Translations under genes and position numbers: made by a program
Shown here: piece by piece, positions 11,976-23,370 of the stretch
Layout of the letters: every line of letters starts with the position of its first letter
Position numbering within the stretch: the stretch's first letter is position 1
Assembly: GCA_002205965.3 (NCBI GenBank)
Contig: NADL03000458.1
Span: 496,001-560,000, forward strand
Direction: 5' to 3'
Source of the DNA: Kappaphycus alvarezii
Taxonomy: Eukaryota; Rhodophyta; Florideophyceae; Gigartinales; Solieriaceae
Length of the DNA stretch: 64,000 bases
The notes under the pieces: generated by a model
What the model saw: the letters and a program-made list of their open reading frames with translations, nothing else
What the model was told of the DNA's origin: nothing
The model's database searches: none

Positions 11976-12231
11976 AAGAAGTGCTTAGCCGCCACAGAAA
12001 TCCCTATTGCATAGTTCCCGGTACTGATATCTGGCCATTAACAATGAGTGACGTTTAATTTCTAATCCTCGCCTTTGGAACCTTACCTACGAAAGCTATT
12101 TCCCATTGCCAGGATTGGAAAGATATAGCTCCAGGTAAAACCAAGGCGGGTCCTCAGACTAGAATTAAACTCCAAACGACAGTCCCTTGTTTTCTGTGAC
12201 CTGTACGTTAGTGCAGTTTTAGCGATGCATT

Positions 12232-12304
12232 GTCAGGAATCGAACTCACGTTTTCTCCTGGAACCAACCCGGTTTCCACCATTAGACCACATGGTCTGGG
12301 TCAT
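12232..12304 (-). other. tRNA-like segment (possible SINE or decayed tRNA)
   Basis: On the minus strand, TGGTCTAATGG matches a pol III box A and AGTTCGATTCC matches box B, at a tRNA-like spacing of about 40 bases. The flanking stems do not pair well enough for a working tRNA. It lies inside the 3' non-coding part of the hAT element, so it may be a captured tRNA piece or a SINE remnant. Confidence 0.3.
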
Positions 12305-12360
12305 TTACTGGTACATGCGGAAATATACCCGTTTTATACTTGTACCTGGTGCATGTGCCT

Positions 12361-12500
12361 ACACCCGTTTTACTGATGCCATAAAGTTACTCCACACTTA
12401 GCTAGCAGTATAGTCGGATCCTGCAGCAGACACCCGTTCTACTGATGCCATAAAGTTAACCGCATGTGCGGACACCCGTTTTACTGATGCCATAAAGTTA
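12361..12500 (+). repeat. Triplicated 29-bp unit in the hAT 3' region
   Basis: The unit acacccgttttactgatgcc followed by ataaagtta occurs at 12361-12389, 12430-12458 and 12472-12500, with one base difference in the middle copy. Spacers differ in length (40 and 13 bases), so this is not a simple tandem array. A partial relative (tacccgttttatac) lies near 12327. Confidence 0.8.
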
Positions 12501-12721
12501 TCATCATGTACCCTTGTACTGTCTTTTTTCAAAAAATTATCTGAACAGTACCTGGTACATCGGAAATTTTTAATGTTCTTGTACCGTCCCTCAAAAAATT
12601 TTATATGTTTCATGTACTTCGGCTTTGTCCAATTAAAAATCATTCATATGCACCGTTTTACCGACGTACCGAGGGAACTAATAATACTGTAATTTTTCAT
12701 GTACCAGGTACATGCAAATTT

Positions 12722-12742
12722 GACATGTCCTCCCCAACCCTG
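12722..12742 (-). repeat. hAT terminal inverted repeat, right
   Basis: Reads CAGGGTTGGGG on the minus strand, matching the left end. It is followed by the second GTTTCAAC. Confidence 0.85.
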
Positions 12743-12750
12743 GTTTCAAC
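12743..12750. repeat. 8-bp target site duplication, right (GTTTCAAC)
   Basis: Identical to 9454-9461. Removing the hAT element and one copy restores the pogo-like reading frame across the junction (DVDMFQP to LKHALNK). Confidence 0.9.
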
Positions 12751-13473
12751 CATTAAAACATGCTTTGAATAAAACCATCAGAAGCATGCTCAGTCCAGAC
12801 AATTTGACCATATTTGACGTCTTCGATCTGTGCAAGTTTATTTCAATTGCTTACTCTAGGGTTTTTGTGTCTTCCTATATCACTAGTTCTTTTGCTAAGT
12901 GTTTTATTCGCCCGTTCGACCCGCAGATGCTTTTAGGAAAGACTCGGCAAATTAGCAATGAGATCACCTCTGTTGTGGTAACTCAAGAGGTCATGCTTCT
13001 GATGCTCAATGAGAAGCGGGAGGAAAGGCGAAATGGTGCTAGAATGGCACCGATTATTATGAAACGCGGTTATCTTGATACTACCAAAGGTCTTGTACTT
13101 ACCAATGCTGAGGCATTGAATGCCACCAAGACCAAAGAGAAAGACGACGAAAAGAAGCGAGAGGCAAAGTTACAAGAAGATGGTCTGCAAAGAAGCCAAA
13201 TTTGCAATCGAGGCGCAGAAGCGACGCGAGGAACGTCGTAGTCATGAGATACCCAGTGCAGAGCGCCGCGCAGTGCTTTATACGGAGCCTTTTCGGGCCT
13301 CTCGTCCGCTCAAGATGCGGAGAGAAGCTACAAAACACCGTCTTCTCATGCAGAAGGCAGCCAGAGCTGCAATGCAAATGCCAAACGGCATGACGCGAAG
13401 TGCGTTAATGAGACGTTTGGTGGCAGAACTATCTCAAGATCTGTTTCAACTTGAAGAGTGGGGAGAGAGTTAA
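12751..13473 (+). pseudogene. Pogo-like transposase, 3' part
   Basis: This continues the transposase begun at 8410. LKHALNKTIRSML follows the QPLD-type third Asp motif, as in Tigger/pogo proteins, and FAKCFIRPFDPQMLL matches their conserved F-x-x-x-G-I-x-P-F-x-P region in a diverged form. Downstream a Lys/Arg-rich, probably coiled tail (KEKDDEKKREAKLQEDG) shifts frame near 13150 into EAKFAIEAQKRREERRSHE and ends at 13473. The break near 13150 is separate from the hAT insertion. Confidence 0.7.
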
Positions 13474-15426
13474 TCTCATTCTTTGTGTCAAAATAAAGGC
13501 TTTTTTTGAAACAAAAGAATGCGCCGTGTCCAAAAATTAGGACCATTTCAAGCGCCTACTGCTTTTTAGTGGCTGACTTTGCGCAGTTCCGGCTTCAGAC
13601 GAGCCCTTGATATGCTTCTTACATCTCTAGATTCAGATTTAGCAGCTTGTTCCGATTTTAATGGACTTGATTTCGTTCAAAACGGACCACGGGAAGAAGA
13701 GTTGCTTTTAATTTTTCCATTTTGTCCCATTAATTGGGGTATGCACGGGTACAGAAGGGTCCTAGGCCTAACTTACATCCCTCCCGTTGTGTTTCTCTTG
13801 CAAACAGGTACAGTTTGTAGGTGGTAACATAGATTAACGCTGAGCACTGTAGATTCGGACCTCCTTGGCGAACGGGCACTCACTCGGCGATTTTAGAGCT
13901 CTCGAATGCAGTAGTGACCACAATTTACCTCTTATCTACACAGTTTGAGCTAAAATCGTTAAAAATTGCGCACATATCGCGAAAAAAACGGCAAACATTG
14001 ACATCATTCCAGAAAATCTCGGTGATATCAACTTCGAATTGAGCCTTATTCCGGATGACAAGGAGAACACATTACGAGCGAAAACCGTCCAACTACCGGG
14101 TTCTTCAACCATAGCGGCTACTTTAGTCGATAGTAGAATAAAAGCACTGCACGTCCGATACCTTAACAGTCCTCTCTCCTTAAAAATTGGTATAAAGCGG
14201 CAGGCGGCAGGCTGTTTGGCGTTGATTCGCTAATTTCGGGATCGATCGAGACGGGTGCATTGGCGCCAGTGCTGTAGGTGGTTATAAAAGTTTAGGGAAT
14301 TCCGAAACTCGGTTCCAAGGTGTCATGCAAGGACTGTAACTGTGCCATCGGACTTTATACCAAATCCCGTCGAAATGCTCAACTTTGATCTTTTTTCCAC
14401 ACACACACTCAGTTCTCAACCTTTAAAGACTTACTGCTGTGTATTGTACGTATACGGACAAGAGATGTGTCCTTGTTTGATAGGAAGCGTACAAGAAGAA
14501 GGGTCAGGTTAGATATGGTCGACCATTATACACTCCCCGAAGGCCTAGAACGTTGTCTCACCGTTTGTGACGACACGAAGGAAACAAAATCAAACCAAAG
14601 AACGAACATAGATTCCTTCCAATTAATCCGAGAACCCAACGCCAAGTAAAGGACATAAAAAAACCATCTTGACTCAATTTAAATTGCGTCATGCCCAAGA
14701 TTATGTTCTATCCTTCCATGGTGACGTCTTGGTTCCTCCTACCGAAATCTTCATACCTCGATGCAACATATGAAGGTTTCTCCTCACCAGGTATGTTTTT
14801 AGCATCCACAACTCTCTTCTTCCGCCTCGGTTCGGGTGGAGTTGCATCGAAATCGATGAAATCATCAAGTCTTTGGTTGGCAGTGAAAAAAACTGCTTGG
14901 AGCAGCGTGGTACCCGATTTTACATTTGGTATTTGTCATCTCCTTCTACCTTTATACACATCATATGGCCTCGTGGGAACACGCGGGGTTCATTTATTGT
15001 AACAGATAAGCTGGTTAACACTCAGTCAACTTATATGGTAGTGTTGATGTACATGAAATGTTGCGGCAAGCGCTGATGACACTTCTTTCTACTAGCAAGT
15101 TGAGGGGAGGCCAGCATGCGAGCATGCCGCATTAGGGGTCACTGCCCTTGCGGAGTGTCGCTGTAAACGAATTCTTTGCATATTCGAAACCCGTTCCATC
15201 GCACGACTGGCGACGGTTCTCACAAGTCCCTTGCAGGCGGGGAACGCCACCGAGGGCCAGCCTCTGAGTGTTGAGATGGGGACAGGAACAAGCCTGCCTT
15301 TTCCCAGCAATTCAGCAAGAAAGCTTTGGTGTTTCCGCTATTTCTCCCAGTGCGCTGCGTTGAGGCTCGAGAGTTGGTTAAATCTCTTCGCTCTGGTATA
15401 GGATGGGGCAAAAGGGTTGACGAAGG
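13474..15426. other. No recognisable gene
   Basis: Short frames only. A frame at 14039-14233 (LPGSSTIAATLVDSRIKAL) and one at 14691-15002 are protein-like at best in part. I cannot assign either. The first part should contain the 3' end of the pogo-like element, but no inverted repeat partner was found. Confidence 0.35.
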
Positions 15427-16717
15427 TTACGTCAAAGTGATCCCTGCCACTGGCGGCTCCCATTGCCCTGATATCCGGCATCGTCCTATGTTGACAATGT
15501 AATCGAGGCTTAAAGTATGGACGGCGGGCCGCCTCTGCCAGGTTATTTCCGAGGAGGGTCTACTGGTTATGGTAAGAACTGCACTCACAGCCGTAAGGAC
15601 GGTGCAGCAAGTGGTCCCCGGAGACATACAGCTCTCAGGACACCCTACGTGTGGACTTGATTCTTGAATTCCCGACGCGTCCCGACAGAATAACATCGTC
15701 ACTGTCATCTCCACAAGCTTCATCCTCATCGACCGTAAACACATGAACATCTTCATCATTGGCTTCCGAGGGGGGGGAAGATGCCTCTCGTTTCTAATCG
15801 CCTTCACGCACCCCCCTCTGGGACCTCTTACCTTTCCTGCATACATCGCGAAGTTTTCTCGACCAATAATCGCCCTTATTATCCTCAAGACGAGCCTCCT
15901 TCCAGGCACACGCGGCTGCAAGAACAACACATCATCATCATCAGTTGAGGCAGGCACCAGGGGAACGAATCGGAGCCCCATGGTCACCATCTTCAACCGC
16001 TGCGGCGTAGCCCATGGGCGGTTCCTAATTTTGCGCGCGGCCTTCCCCACCACGCCCGCAACCTTGCGGGGTTTAGTCGCCCAGTCTATGCCCGCAAATC
16101 CCCCTCCCAACCCTCACCCCTGCCCCAGCCCGCGCCTACGCCTGCTGCTGCACCGGCCACTGCTGTTGCTCCCGTTGCCTTCCATGCCCTCGACTGCACA
16201 TTCCGCTTTCTTGCACAAGTTTCCCGACCAAAGTAGCATGTGCCCTACGCCTGCTCCTCCGGTCCAGGTGATGCGCCGGAGCATTCCCATCGTCTTGCTC
16301 CTCTCCAATACCCTCCCGACACCGATTGATGCACGAGCACCAATGTTCGGAGCGTGGTAGTCATGCGCGGAGTCCCACTTGGACACCCTCGTCACCCTTT
16401 CGACAACAATTTCTCCTCTGCCGCTTCCTTCTAACCAAAGCGTCTCGTTGCCTCATGCTCCACCTGATATCTCCGCCCCGAAGGCGGAAAGCCCGGGCGC
16501 CATCCTCCCTCCGCCCACACCGTCATTATCATCATGACCCCCAAGCTCCCGCTCGATTGCGGGGGGAGCGTCGGCTACGGTTCCCCCGTCCGCGAATCGT
16601 GGCTGCAGAGGTGGAGGTGACAGAGGCGAAGAGCTCCCGGGCATAGGCAAGGGCAGCGGCGGAGGCGTTGTCGGGCAGACCTATCTGCTCCTTCCACTCA
16701 AGATGAGTAGTGAGCAA
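15427..16717 (-). pseudogene. Unidentified decayed minus-strand gene
   Basis: On the minus strand one frame runs from 16650 to 15427 with only two stops (TGA near 16450 and TGA at 16111-16113). It starts Pro-rich (PGSSSPLSPPPLQPRFADGG) and continues with RVTRVSKWDSAHDYHAP and GFAGIDWATKPRKVAGVVGK, then PASTDDDDVLFLQPRVPG. Near 15900 the coding character moves to another frame: KEARLEDNKGDYWSRKLRDV, a TAG, then an acidic stretch SEANDEDVHVFTVDEDEA. Upstream, a third frame has THLEWKEQIGLPDNASAA. The region is GC-rich, so long antisense frames also occur and caution is needed. The stops again fit CGA to TGA and CAG to TAG changes. I do not recognise a family. Confidence 0.35.
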
Positions 16718-19700
16718 GTATCATTTCTTTCTTTCTTTGCTTAGAGACGGGATATCACGTGCGAGCCGTTGGCAGGGTCGATGAGTGAAAGCTCGACTGA
16801 GGCAAGGGGGACGATGGTGGGTGGAACGATGGGGGTAGGAGAGAGATGGGAGACAACGACAACTTCGCCCGCGGGCATCAACGCTCCTTAGGATGAAGCG
16901 TTGGGCCATGCGTGTCAGCGCGAGGAGCCCACACCAGCCGACGAAGTAAGAGGGGAAAAGGGAGACTGGGGGTGTGGGTGGGAGGAGGAGGCATGTCACA
17001 CGTGGGGTCTTGGCTGACGCGCTCACGGCAAGTCCTCTCTCTTTGCTAGCGCCTCCGCCTTCCTCGCTGCCTATCCTTCCACCACCTCCAAGGCCTTCAT
17101 CGATGTGCTGTCAAGCCAGTCATGCCTTGTCGAAATCTAAACCTCCGCGTGTACTACGTAGATTTCGGTTGCTCCGACCCGTTACCACCATTGCCGTGGC
17201 CTTAGGACCCCCATGTGATCACGCCTCGATTTGCAAGTCTGGCTTTGGCGTTTCGCACCGATACAACGCCATTCGGAATCTGTTTATCTGGCAAGGTTAC
17301 AAGGCCTCCTCACTCGCATGTCCGCAGGAAGTTTACTTCCTGCTGGCTGGCACCGCTGGCGGCCCCACTGACATTCTCAAACAACCCAGCCCCGCAGCCC
17401 ATGGTTCGCCTCAAGCCAAGCCTACGGCATATGACGTAATGATTCGCTCTCTGTTTGCCTCTTCTACAAGCTAACATGCCGCTGATAAGGCTGACGGTGC
17501 TGCTTTGCTTGAAAACCTCCCCGAAACATCAGACATTCCGGTGGAGGGTGTGCAATGCATTCTTTCCAGAGGACGCCGACCCATCCTTCACATCCAATGG
17601 CACTTTGTCCCGCTCGCATTTGACACACTTGGTGCTTGCCTCCTGCGCGTTCTCCACGCGTCCTCAATGTTCATGCTAAACGGATTTTGTTCCTCTCTGC
17701 CGAGCGATACTCTGTCGCCAAGCCCCAACCGTCTCAACTCCTCAGTTTTGCTACATAGTAAACCGTCCCCGCTGCCCTCCTAGCTCGCATGCCGTCTTAT
17801 GGCTAGCGTCTTTCTCTAACATCAGTTACCCGTAATCCGTAATCCCACATATGATTTTGCAGTACGTCCAATCCCTACTCAATGAAATAAAGGGAAAAAT
17901 TAAGTCCCCTCGCTTCTGTGTTTCTTAGAAACTCAAGACTTCCACTGCGCACCCGTATCGCATACACACCGTGTCCAGCGGCTGTCTCAATCAAAGTGCG
18001 GAGCGGCCTGGTCCGCCACTTCTTCCCGCCGTCCTGCGTCAGCACGCAGGTAGACGCCCTCCTCACTGCCCCCGAAACTTCCCCCGCTCTGCTGACCTTC
18101 TGTTTCAAACTCCAGTACTCCCTACGAGTACCCTTCCTACCAATCCGACCGCCCGTTATGAAACCAACCGCATTCCCTTCTAATCGTTCGTCCTCAGTCG
18201 CCCGGTCATAATTCTAAAGGCTGGCGCTAATTTCTTTGAGGCCGACAAGCCTCGGACCCGTACCCGTAACGCCGGAAGGCCATTCATCTCACCACCTCAG
18301 CTTAGATACCCTCTATCCCGAGTTTATTCCGTTGGACAGTGATACCCTGGGTGTCGTGTCCTCCCCTGCTGCTACTGTCCTGCCCACTCCATGCTGCGCG
18401 TTGTTATTCTGCTCCAGATCCACTCCGATTGCAGTTCTTCGGTACAGCTGCGAAAGAATAACTTCTGTCGTTTGGTCTAAAGTGGACGCCGCAATCCTCA
18501 CGCGTATCCCCCTGGCCCAGAACGCCCTGTACTACTATTTATGATTCGGTTAAGTAGCGTGCAGCTGAATACTGCAAAAATATTCCGCCCAGTCGGAAAC
18601 CCGCTGAATGAGGGCTCTGTCATTGCAGATTCATGCTGCAATGCTGGCTGCCAAGTAACCCTCCCTCTAGAAGGGATACCAATTTAGAACGCACCTCAAT
18701 AAGGCCAGCGTAGTAACTAGCGACTCGGAATTTCTGCCAATGGGCTCGCCTTTGACATGCTCGACGCCCCGTTGCATGCAGCATCTCAGTTCATCGCCTC
18801 ACCACCTCCCAAGCATCAGCCAAGGCCTCTTTTCCCACGGTGACAGCGAAGCAAAGAATCAAGCAGCTGCTGAGCTATTCGATTCGGACCACGACCTGCC
18901 AATCCACCATCTCCTCACAGTTATCTCTCGGCGGGGAGCAACCATAGCCAACCCTTGCGAGGACGTCCACCTCTTCGCCTTAGGTGCTCCCAAATCTTTT
19001 TGAAAGCCACTGCCCTGCGCCCCCGCGAAAATAACAGCCTTCCCATACAGGGCCTGATTCCTTCAACTGGTGCTTCTCCCTCTGTCCTATCCGCCTGTGA
19101 TGTTATGTTTCGTGGTCCGGCGCCATCTGTCATGCAGCTTATCCCAAACGATCCGCGACCGACCATGCCAAAGCCTACATGATGATCCAAATTGCTTGCC
19201 AAATTTCTCTACCCTCCAACTTCCCAGATCTGCGGAGCTATAAAGACTTAATCGGAAGGTTGTTCCTCTCGAGTTTGACACTCTACGTGCATCTTTCTCA
19301 CGCCCTATGACTGCATTGACCGCACATGGCATGCGCATCTCGTGCCGCAATGCGTCCACTCCTGTTTCTACCCTCCAGTAGCAGTTGTTATCTCTGCTTG
19401 CATTTCTCTGGCCCAACATGTCTCGTAAACACGGTAATGTCGCTGCGAGGTAGTCTGTAGCTCACCTCTTCATGATGTTAAAACCATTCCTTCCCGTTGA
19501 CTCCCCATGATTACGCCGCCTCCCTCCCCCTAACCTTATACAGGTATAAAAAGGAGACTGCCAAGACCCCAAGGGCCCAAGAGGAGACAACAAATTGACA
19601 TGCATGCATGGGTTCCGCATCACTGCCCGTAGCAACAAGCACTGCAAGCTCACGGCGAGGTACGTCATCAAATCTGTGGGGCTGCAATGCTTTCCAGGGC

Positions 19701-19740
19701 CTCGGCTGTTGATGCACAGAATGCTGCCCGGCGAAAGACG
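16718..19740. other. GC-rich degenerate region, no assignable gene
   Basis: Many short overlapping frames on both strands, none longer than about 165 codons and none with motifs I recognise. Some stretches read like broken coding sequence (minus strand 18108-17875; plus strand around 18955-19182), but frames change every 100-200 bases. It is most likely a heavily mutated element or gene relic. Confidence 0.35.
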
Positions 19741-19790
19741 AGACCGCTGCCAACGGAGAATCGACAGACCGCTGCCAACGGAGAATCGAC
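19741..19790 (+). repeat. Exact 25-bp tandem duplication
   Basis: The unit agaccgctgccaacggagaa plus tcgac occurs twice head to tail at 19741-19765 and 19766-19790 without mismatch. Confidence 0.9.
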
Positions 19791-20177
19791 GGGCTACAAG
19801 TCCACAGTCTTTCACCATTTCTAATATTGCAGGAGCAGTTCACTAGCGGATGCTGGCGAGCGGACCGTTATTCTGAGGAGGGATTGGACACAGATGCACC
19901 TCTGCAAAACTGGGATTTCAAATGCTGACCTGGAGCTCTGCAATTTTTACAAAGTTAGGGGCCATATCGCGGATTACATCCGGGTTTTACCCGTGACATG
20001 CCTCCGGGATAGCAGCAATGACCTTCATCTCGAAGGAAACTGCAATGCGCTGAATTACGCAACATCCCAGCTACTCGATTTCGTCCATAACTGCGCAATA
20101 AATTATCTCTCGACAGTCGTCTCTCGAGATAGACTGACATTTCTTGCCCTCTGTGTACATGCCCGCTCACCCACTGT

Positions 20178-20226
20178 AGCGAGATTTTGCAACTACTTTG
20201 CAATACAGAGTAGTTGCAAAGTCGCT
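20178..20226. repeat. Stem-loop (about 17-19 bp arms)
   Basis: agcgagattttgcaactac pairs with gtagttgcaaagtcgct, giving a near-perfect hairpin with a 13-base loop. No neighbouring coding region explains it. Confidence 0.55.
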
Positions 20227-22429
20227 AACAGAAAATAGCTGTGCAGAGTAGTTTGAAAATTGCTGTGAGTCTGCAATTACGGTAGTAACGCCCTTTTCAT
20301 CACACTCAATGTTTCCCAAAAGGACTTGCCGCACGCGACTGACAGCTCACATCCGGTTGGCGTACAGCTGTACAGTCATCACAGCCAAACTAACGCGCAG
20401 AGACTGAAGTTGAATTAAGAGCCACAGAACTCCTGCCGGCAGGATTTAATCGCGACGTACATAGTCAAAGCTACAGATCTTCAAATTACGACCAAGCTCT
20501 CCTTCGTTGAAGACCAAAGCTTCCGCCCAGAGGACACAGGCGCGAAGCATCGCTCAATTATAGGATGCATGGGGCGACCCTACTGCAAACGACTTTATCA
20601 TAGCGCATCATTTCGAGGATAGCTTCATTTTAGCAGTATCCATGGCGAATCGGAGTACGAAAAACAGCAGAGTTTCAGGAAATTGAAATCTCCCTCAAAG
20701 TCTTGGAGTTGGTGCTCCTCGATCTCGACGGGAAGCAGGCCTATCCTATCGCCTCAAAATCCTAGCAGCATCGAAGGAATTCCACGCCACCCAAGCATTT
20801 TCCAGCGAAAGCGCGTCCTGAAAAAGCGTCTTCACCGGGATTTTTACGAAACACAGCGAAAGAGTTTATCCAACATAAGAATCCTGCAATTTCGCCAACC
20901 GCCTACTGAATGATATTCAACCCGCAGCAGTAATTTTGGTCTCCTAACCTGAAGACATCAGACATTATGTGCGGTCAAACCGGAAAAGCTAAACGACGGA
21001 GCATGAGTGTGTAAACAATGTAGTCAATCGAATCTGCGGTACCGCAACCAGATATTATCATCACATCATTTCAAAGTACCAGAATTTGCAACCTAGCCCT
21101 TGTAAACCAGCACATCGGTCAAACACTAGAGTAGCAGATTGCCAAAAATTTAAAATACAATTGTTGGTCTTAAAATGACACGCCTTTCAAATGGGCCACC
21201 ACAGGGTGCAACCTCCGAATATCACATCAAGCGGTGCCGGCCAAACACAAAACACCACTGATTTCATTTATAACAAGCGACATCATTGCAGGACATAGCC
21301 CTGTTTACACGCATGCAACCGGTTCAACCACAAGTGGTGCAAACCGCGTCAGAATCCCTCTCACAGACAATGCAGTATTCGACAAAAACGGCATGTAAAA
21401 TCAATAGCGGGCTTCCCATCAACAAACACGAGGCCGCATGTGCTCATCTCTCGTGCATACCAGTAGCGTATGGACCAGTCCACTTGGCGCGGTTCCTTCT
21501 CTCAGACGATGCCGTGATGCCAAACAGTGGTGGGATATCGCGTGGCATGCAACGCAACGTGAGGTGAATGCTGCGACGGGGGGGCGGGAATGGTGGGTGA
21601 TTGGTGTATTTAAGGATATTGTACGGGTACATTTACAGGGGCGTACGCGAGTTTCACGCTGCGTGTTTGGGGGATGGCGGGGTTGGTTTTGCGCATTGTA
21701 TGTTTGGAATGATATCGGGGAGAGGTGAGGGAATGAGGGGCGGGACGGAATGGAGTGGGATTGGGAGATGTCGTTTGAGATGGTTTTATTTTTGGCGGGC
21801 AAGAGTGCGGGGGGGGGGGGGGTGTGGGTGTGGGTGGCAGGGTTGGTTGGGCATGAGGATCGGTGGAGTTGGTTTGAAGGTTCGGATGGGGGAGCCACGT
21901 GTGCGCGGCATTCGGGTGGCAGCGGGGAATTGGGTCGGCCATTGATGCGAAGGGAAAGTGGTGAGCGGCGGGGTTGGGGTAGGATAGTAGGTGCCTGGGT
22001 GTTGATCTTGTCGTGATGTGTACCCTTTGGACTGTGAGATTGGTGGGTAACGTGGACGGGTGACAGTTTGTGTTCTGTAGTTTTTGGATGTTTCATTGGA
22101 TTCGAGTTTTGTATCGAGCTGTGGCGAGTGTTAGACATGAAGCGTGTACTCTGACTCACTGTTGGCCGGGACGTCTAGATGCAGCGGCGGTTGAAAAGAA
22201 CAGACGATTTGACGTAGGATGGAGATGGCCGATTTGCTTCGAAATGCAGGTCATCGGCGGTAATGTTATCGAGTTTCTAATAATGGCTGAGCCAATGATG
22301 GCCCAGGCGGATACAATGCGTGGGGTTGATGGAGGAAAAAGTAGCGGGTTGCTAAAAGTGCTGGACAAATTTGTCGCGAAGCTACGGAGCTGCCAATGGG
22401 TAGGAAGGAATCAGGTTCCTCCTGACTGT
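20227..22429. other. Intergenic DNA with G-rich tract
   Basis: No gene supported. From about 21540 to 22050 the plus strand is strongly G/T-rich and includes a run of 14 G at 21809-21822 followed by GGTGTGGGTGTGGGTGG. The long minus-strand frame that overlaps it is low-complexity Pro/Ser/Thr/His, as expected from composition alone. The region could be a promoter or a G-quadruplex-prone spacer. Confidence 0.4.
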
Positions 22430-22770
22430 GTATGTACTGTAGCATTGTACAGTTTGGTACAGTACAGTACAGTACTGTACAGAGCATTACACTAGTGTAT
22501 TATATTAAAGGTAGAGGATTACATACAGTAACTGTATTGCGGCTAGAATCCTTTTCGAAAGGACTGGAATACAGAACGAAAAGGTTGCGATGGAGTTGGG
22601 GACTTTCTTGCATTTGATTCATTACTGGATATACTGTAGTAATGTAAATATAGTGCAATACAGTACAATACAGCATTCCCTATACTGTACTGTTCTATCC
22701 AGTGCTGTATTATCGTTCAGGACAAGCTCATTGCACTACTGTACTGTGCAGTACTGTACTGTAGTCTGGG
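22430..22770. repeat. CAGTACTG-type palindrome cluster 1
   Basis: Three dense groups near 22430-22500, 22636-22695 and 22730-22770 are built from overlapping TACAGTA, CAGTACTG and TACTGTAC words (for example tacagtactgtac near 22470). The words are self-complementary, so each group can fold or be read identically on both strands. Related clusters recur between the host genes. Confidence 0.75.
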
Positions 22771-23370
22771 TAACACAGTAGATATGATCGGCAACTGGAT
22801 TTTTTCATTTCAGGGATTGATTTTGTTTCAGGGTGCAGCCCATGTCTTTTTCTCCAATACCACTGTGCATATGTATGACTGTAGGAATGCTTGAAAGTTA
22901 ATTTCGCGTCCACATTTGATCAAAATACACAGATACTCAGTTCGAATTGCACACAGAATGCAAACCCAAGTTTGGAAAAAACCAACACAAAAACCCAGGT
23001 GTGGCACAGGCCGGGATTAACCAACCACCAATGCCAAAGTTCACGCGGCAAACAAGTTGAGGCAACAAGAGGCAGGGAGGTAGATCAATAGCGAAACCTT
23101 TTCTGAATTTGACAGGGAGGATGGCATGCTGTATACTGAGGTGTTTCAGAGCAAAGATTGGTAGGGAGACAAAACAGACTTTGCGGAAACTTGCATGACT
23201 AGACGAGGGAACGTGGGGAAGGGGTATGGCAGTTGTGGTATCGAGATTGGAAAACTTGGCGTCTGGTTGGCTCTTGAAGTGTGCTGCGGGGTGTGGGACA
23301 GGGTGGCGAAACGAGTGGGGGCAGAGGGAACAGGGAGTATTGGTTGTGATTTGGCAGGTAAAATCGGTTG

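Larger units (their letters stand above)
9462..12742 (+). mobile_element. Complete hAT transposon (3281 bp)
   Basis: Both ends read CAGGGTTGGGG inward, the terminal inverted repeats extend to about 21 bases with a few mismatches (ending in TGTCA), and an 8-bp duplication flanks the element. Inside is a hAT transposase broken by two frameshifts. Both sub-terminal regions are packed with GGTACATG/CATGTACC-like boxes, as expected for transposase binding sites in this superfamily. The 3' non-coding part also holds a triplicated 29-bp unit and a tRNA-like segment. The element interrupts a pogo-like transposase. The encoded protein looks dead, but the ends look intact enough to be moved in trans. 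Confidence 0.9.

Noticed and set aside
15743..16360. 205-codon plus-strand open frame
   Set aside because: Antisense to the minus-strand relic, which has acidic and basic segments and few stops; the plus-strand product is Pro/Leu-rich and looks like a mirror of GC-rich coding.
21419..22159. 246-codon minus-strand open frame
   Set aside because: Product is low-complexity Pro/Ser/Thr/His over a G/T-rich strand, as expected from base composition; no domain and no splice or start context.
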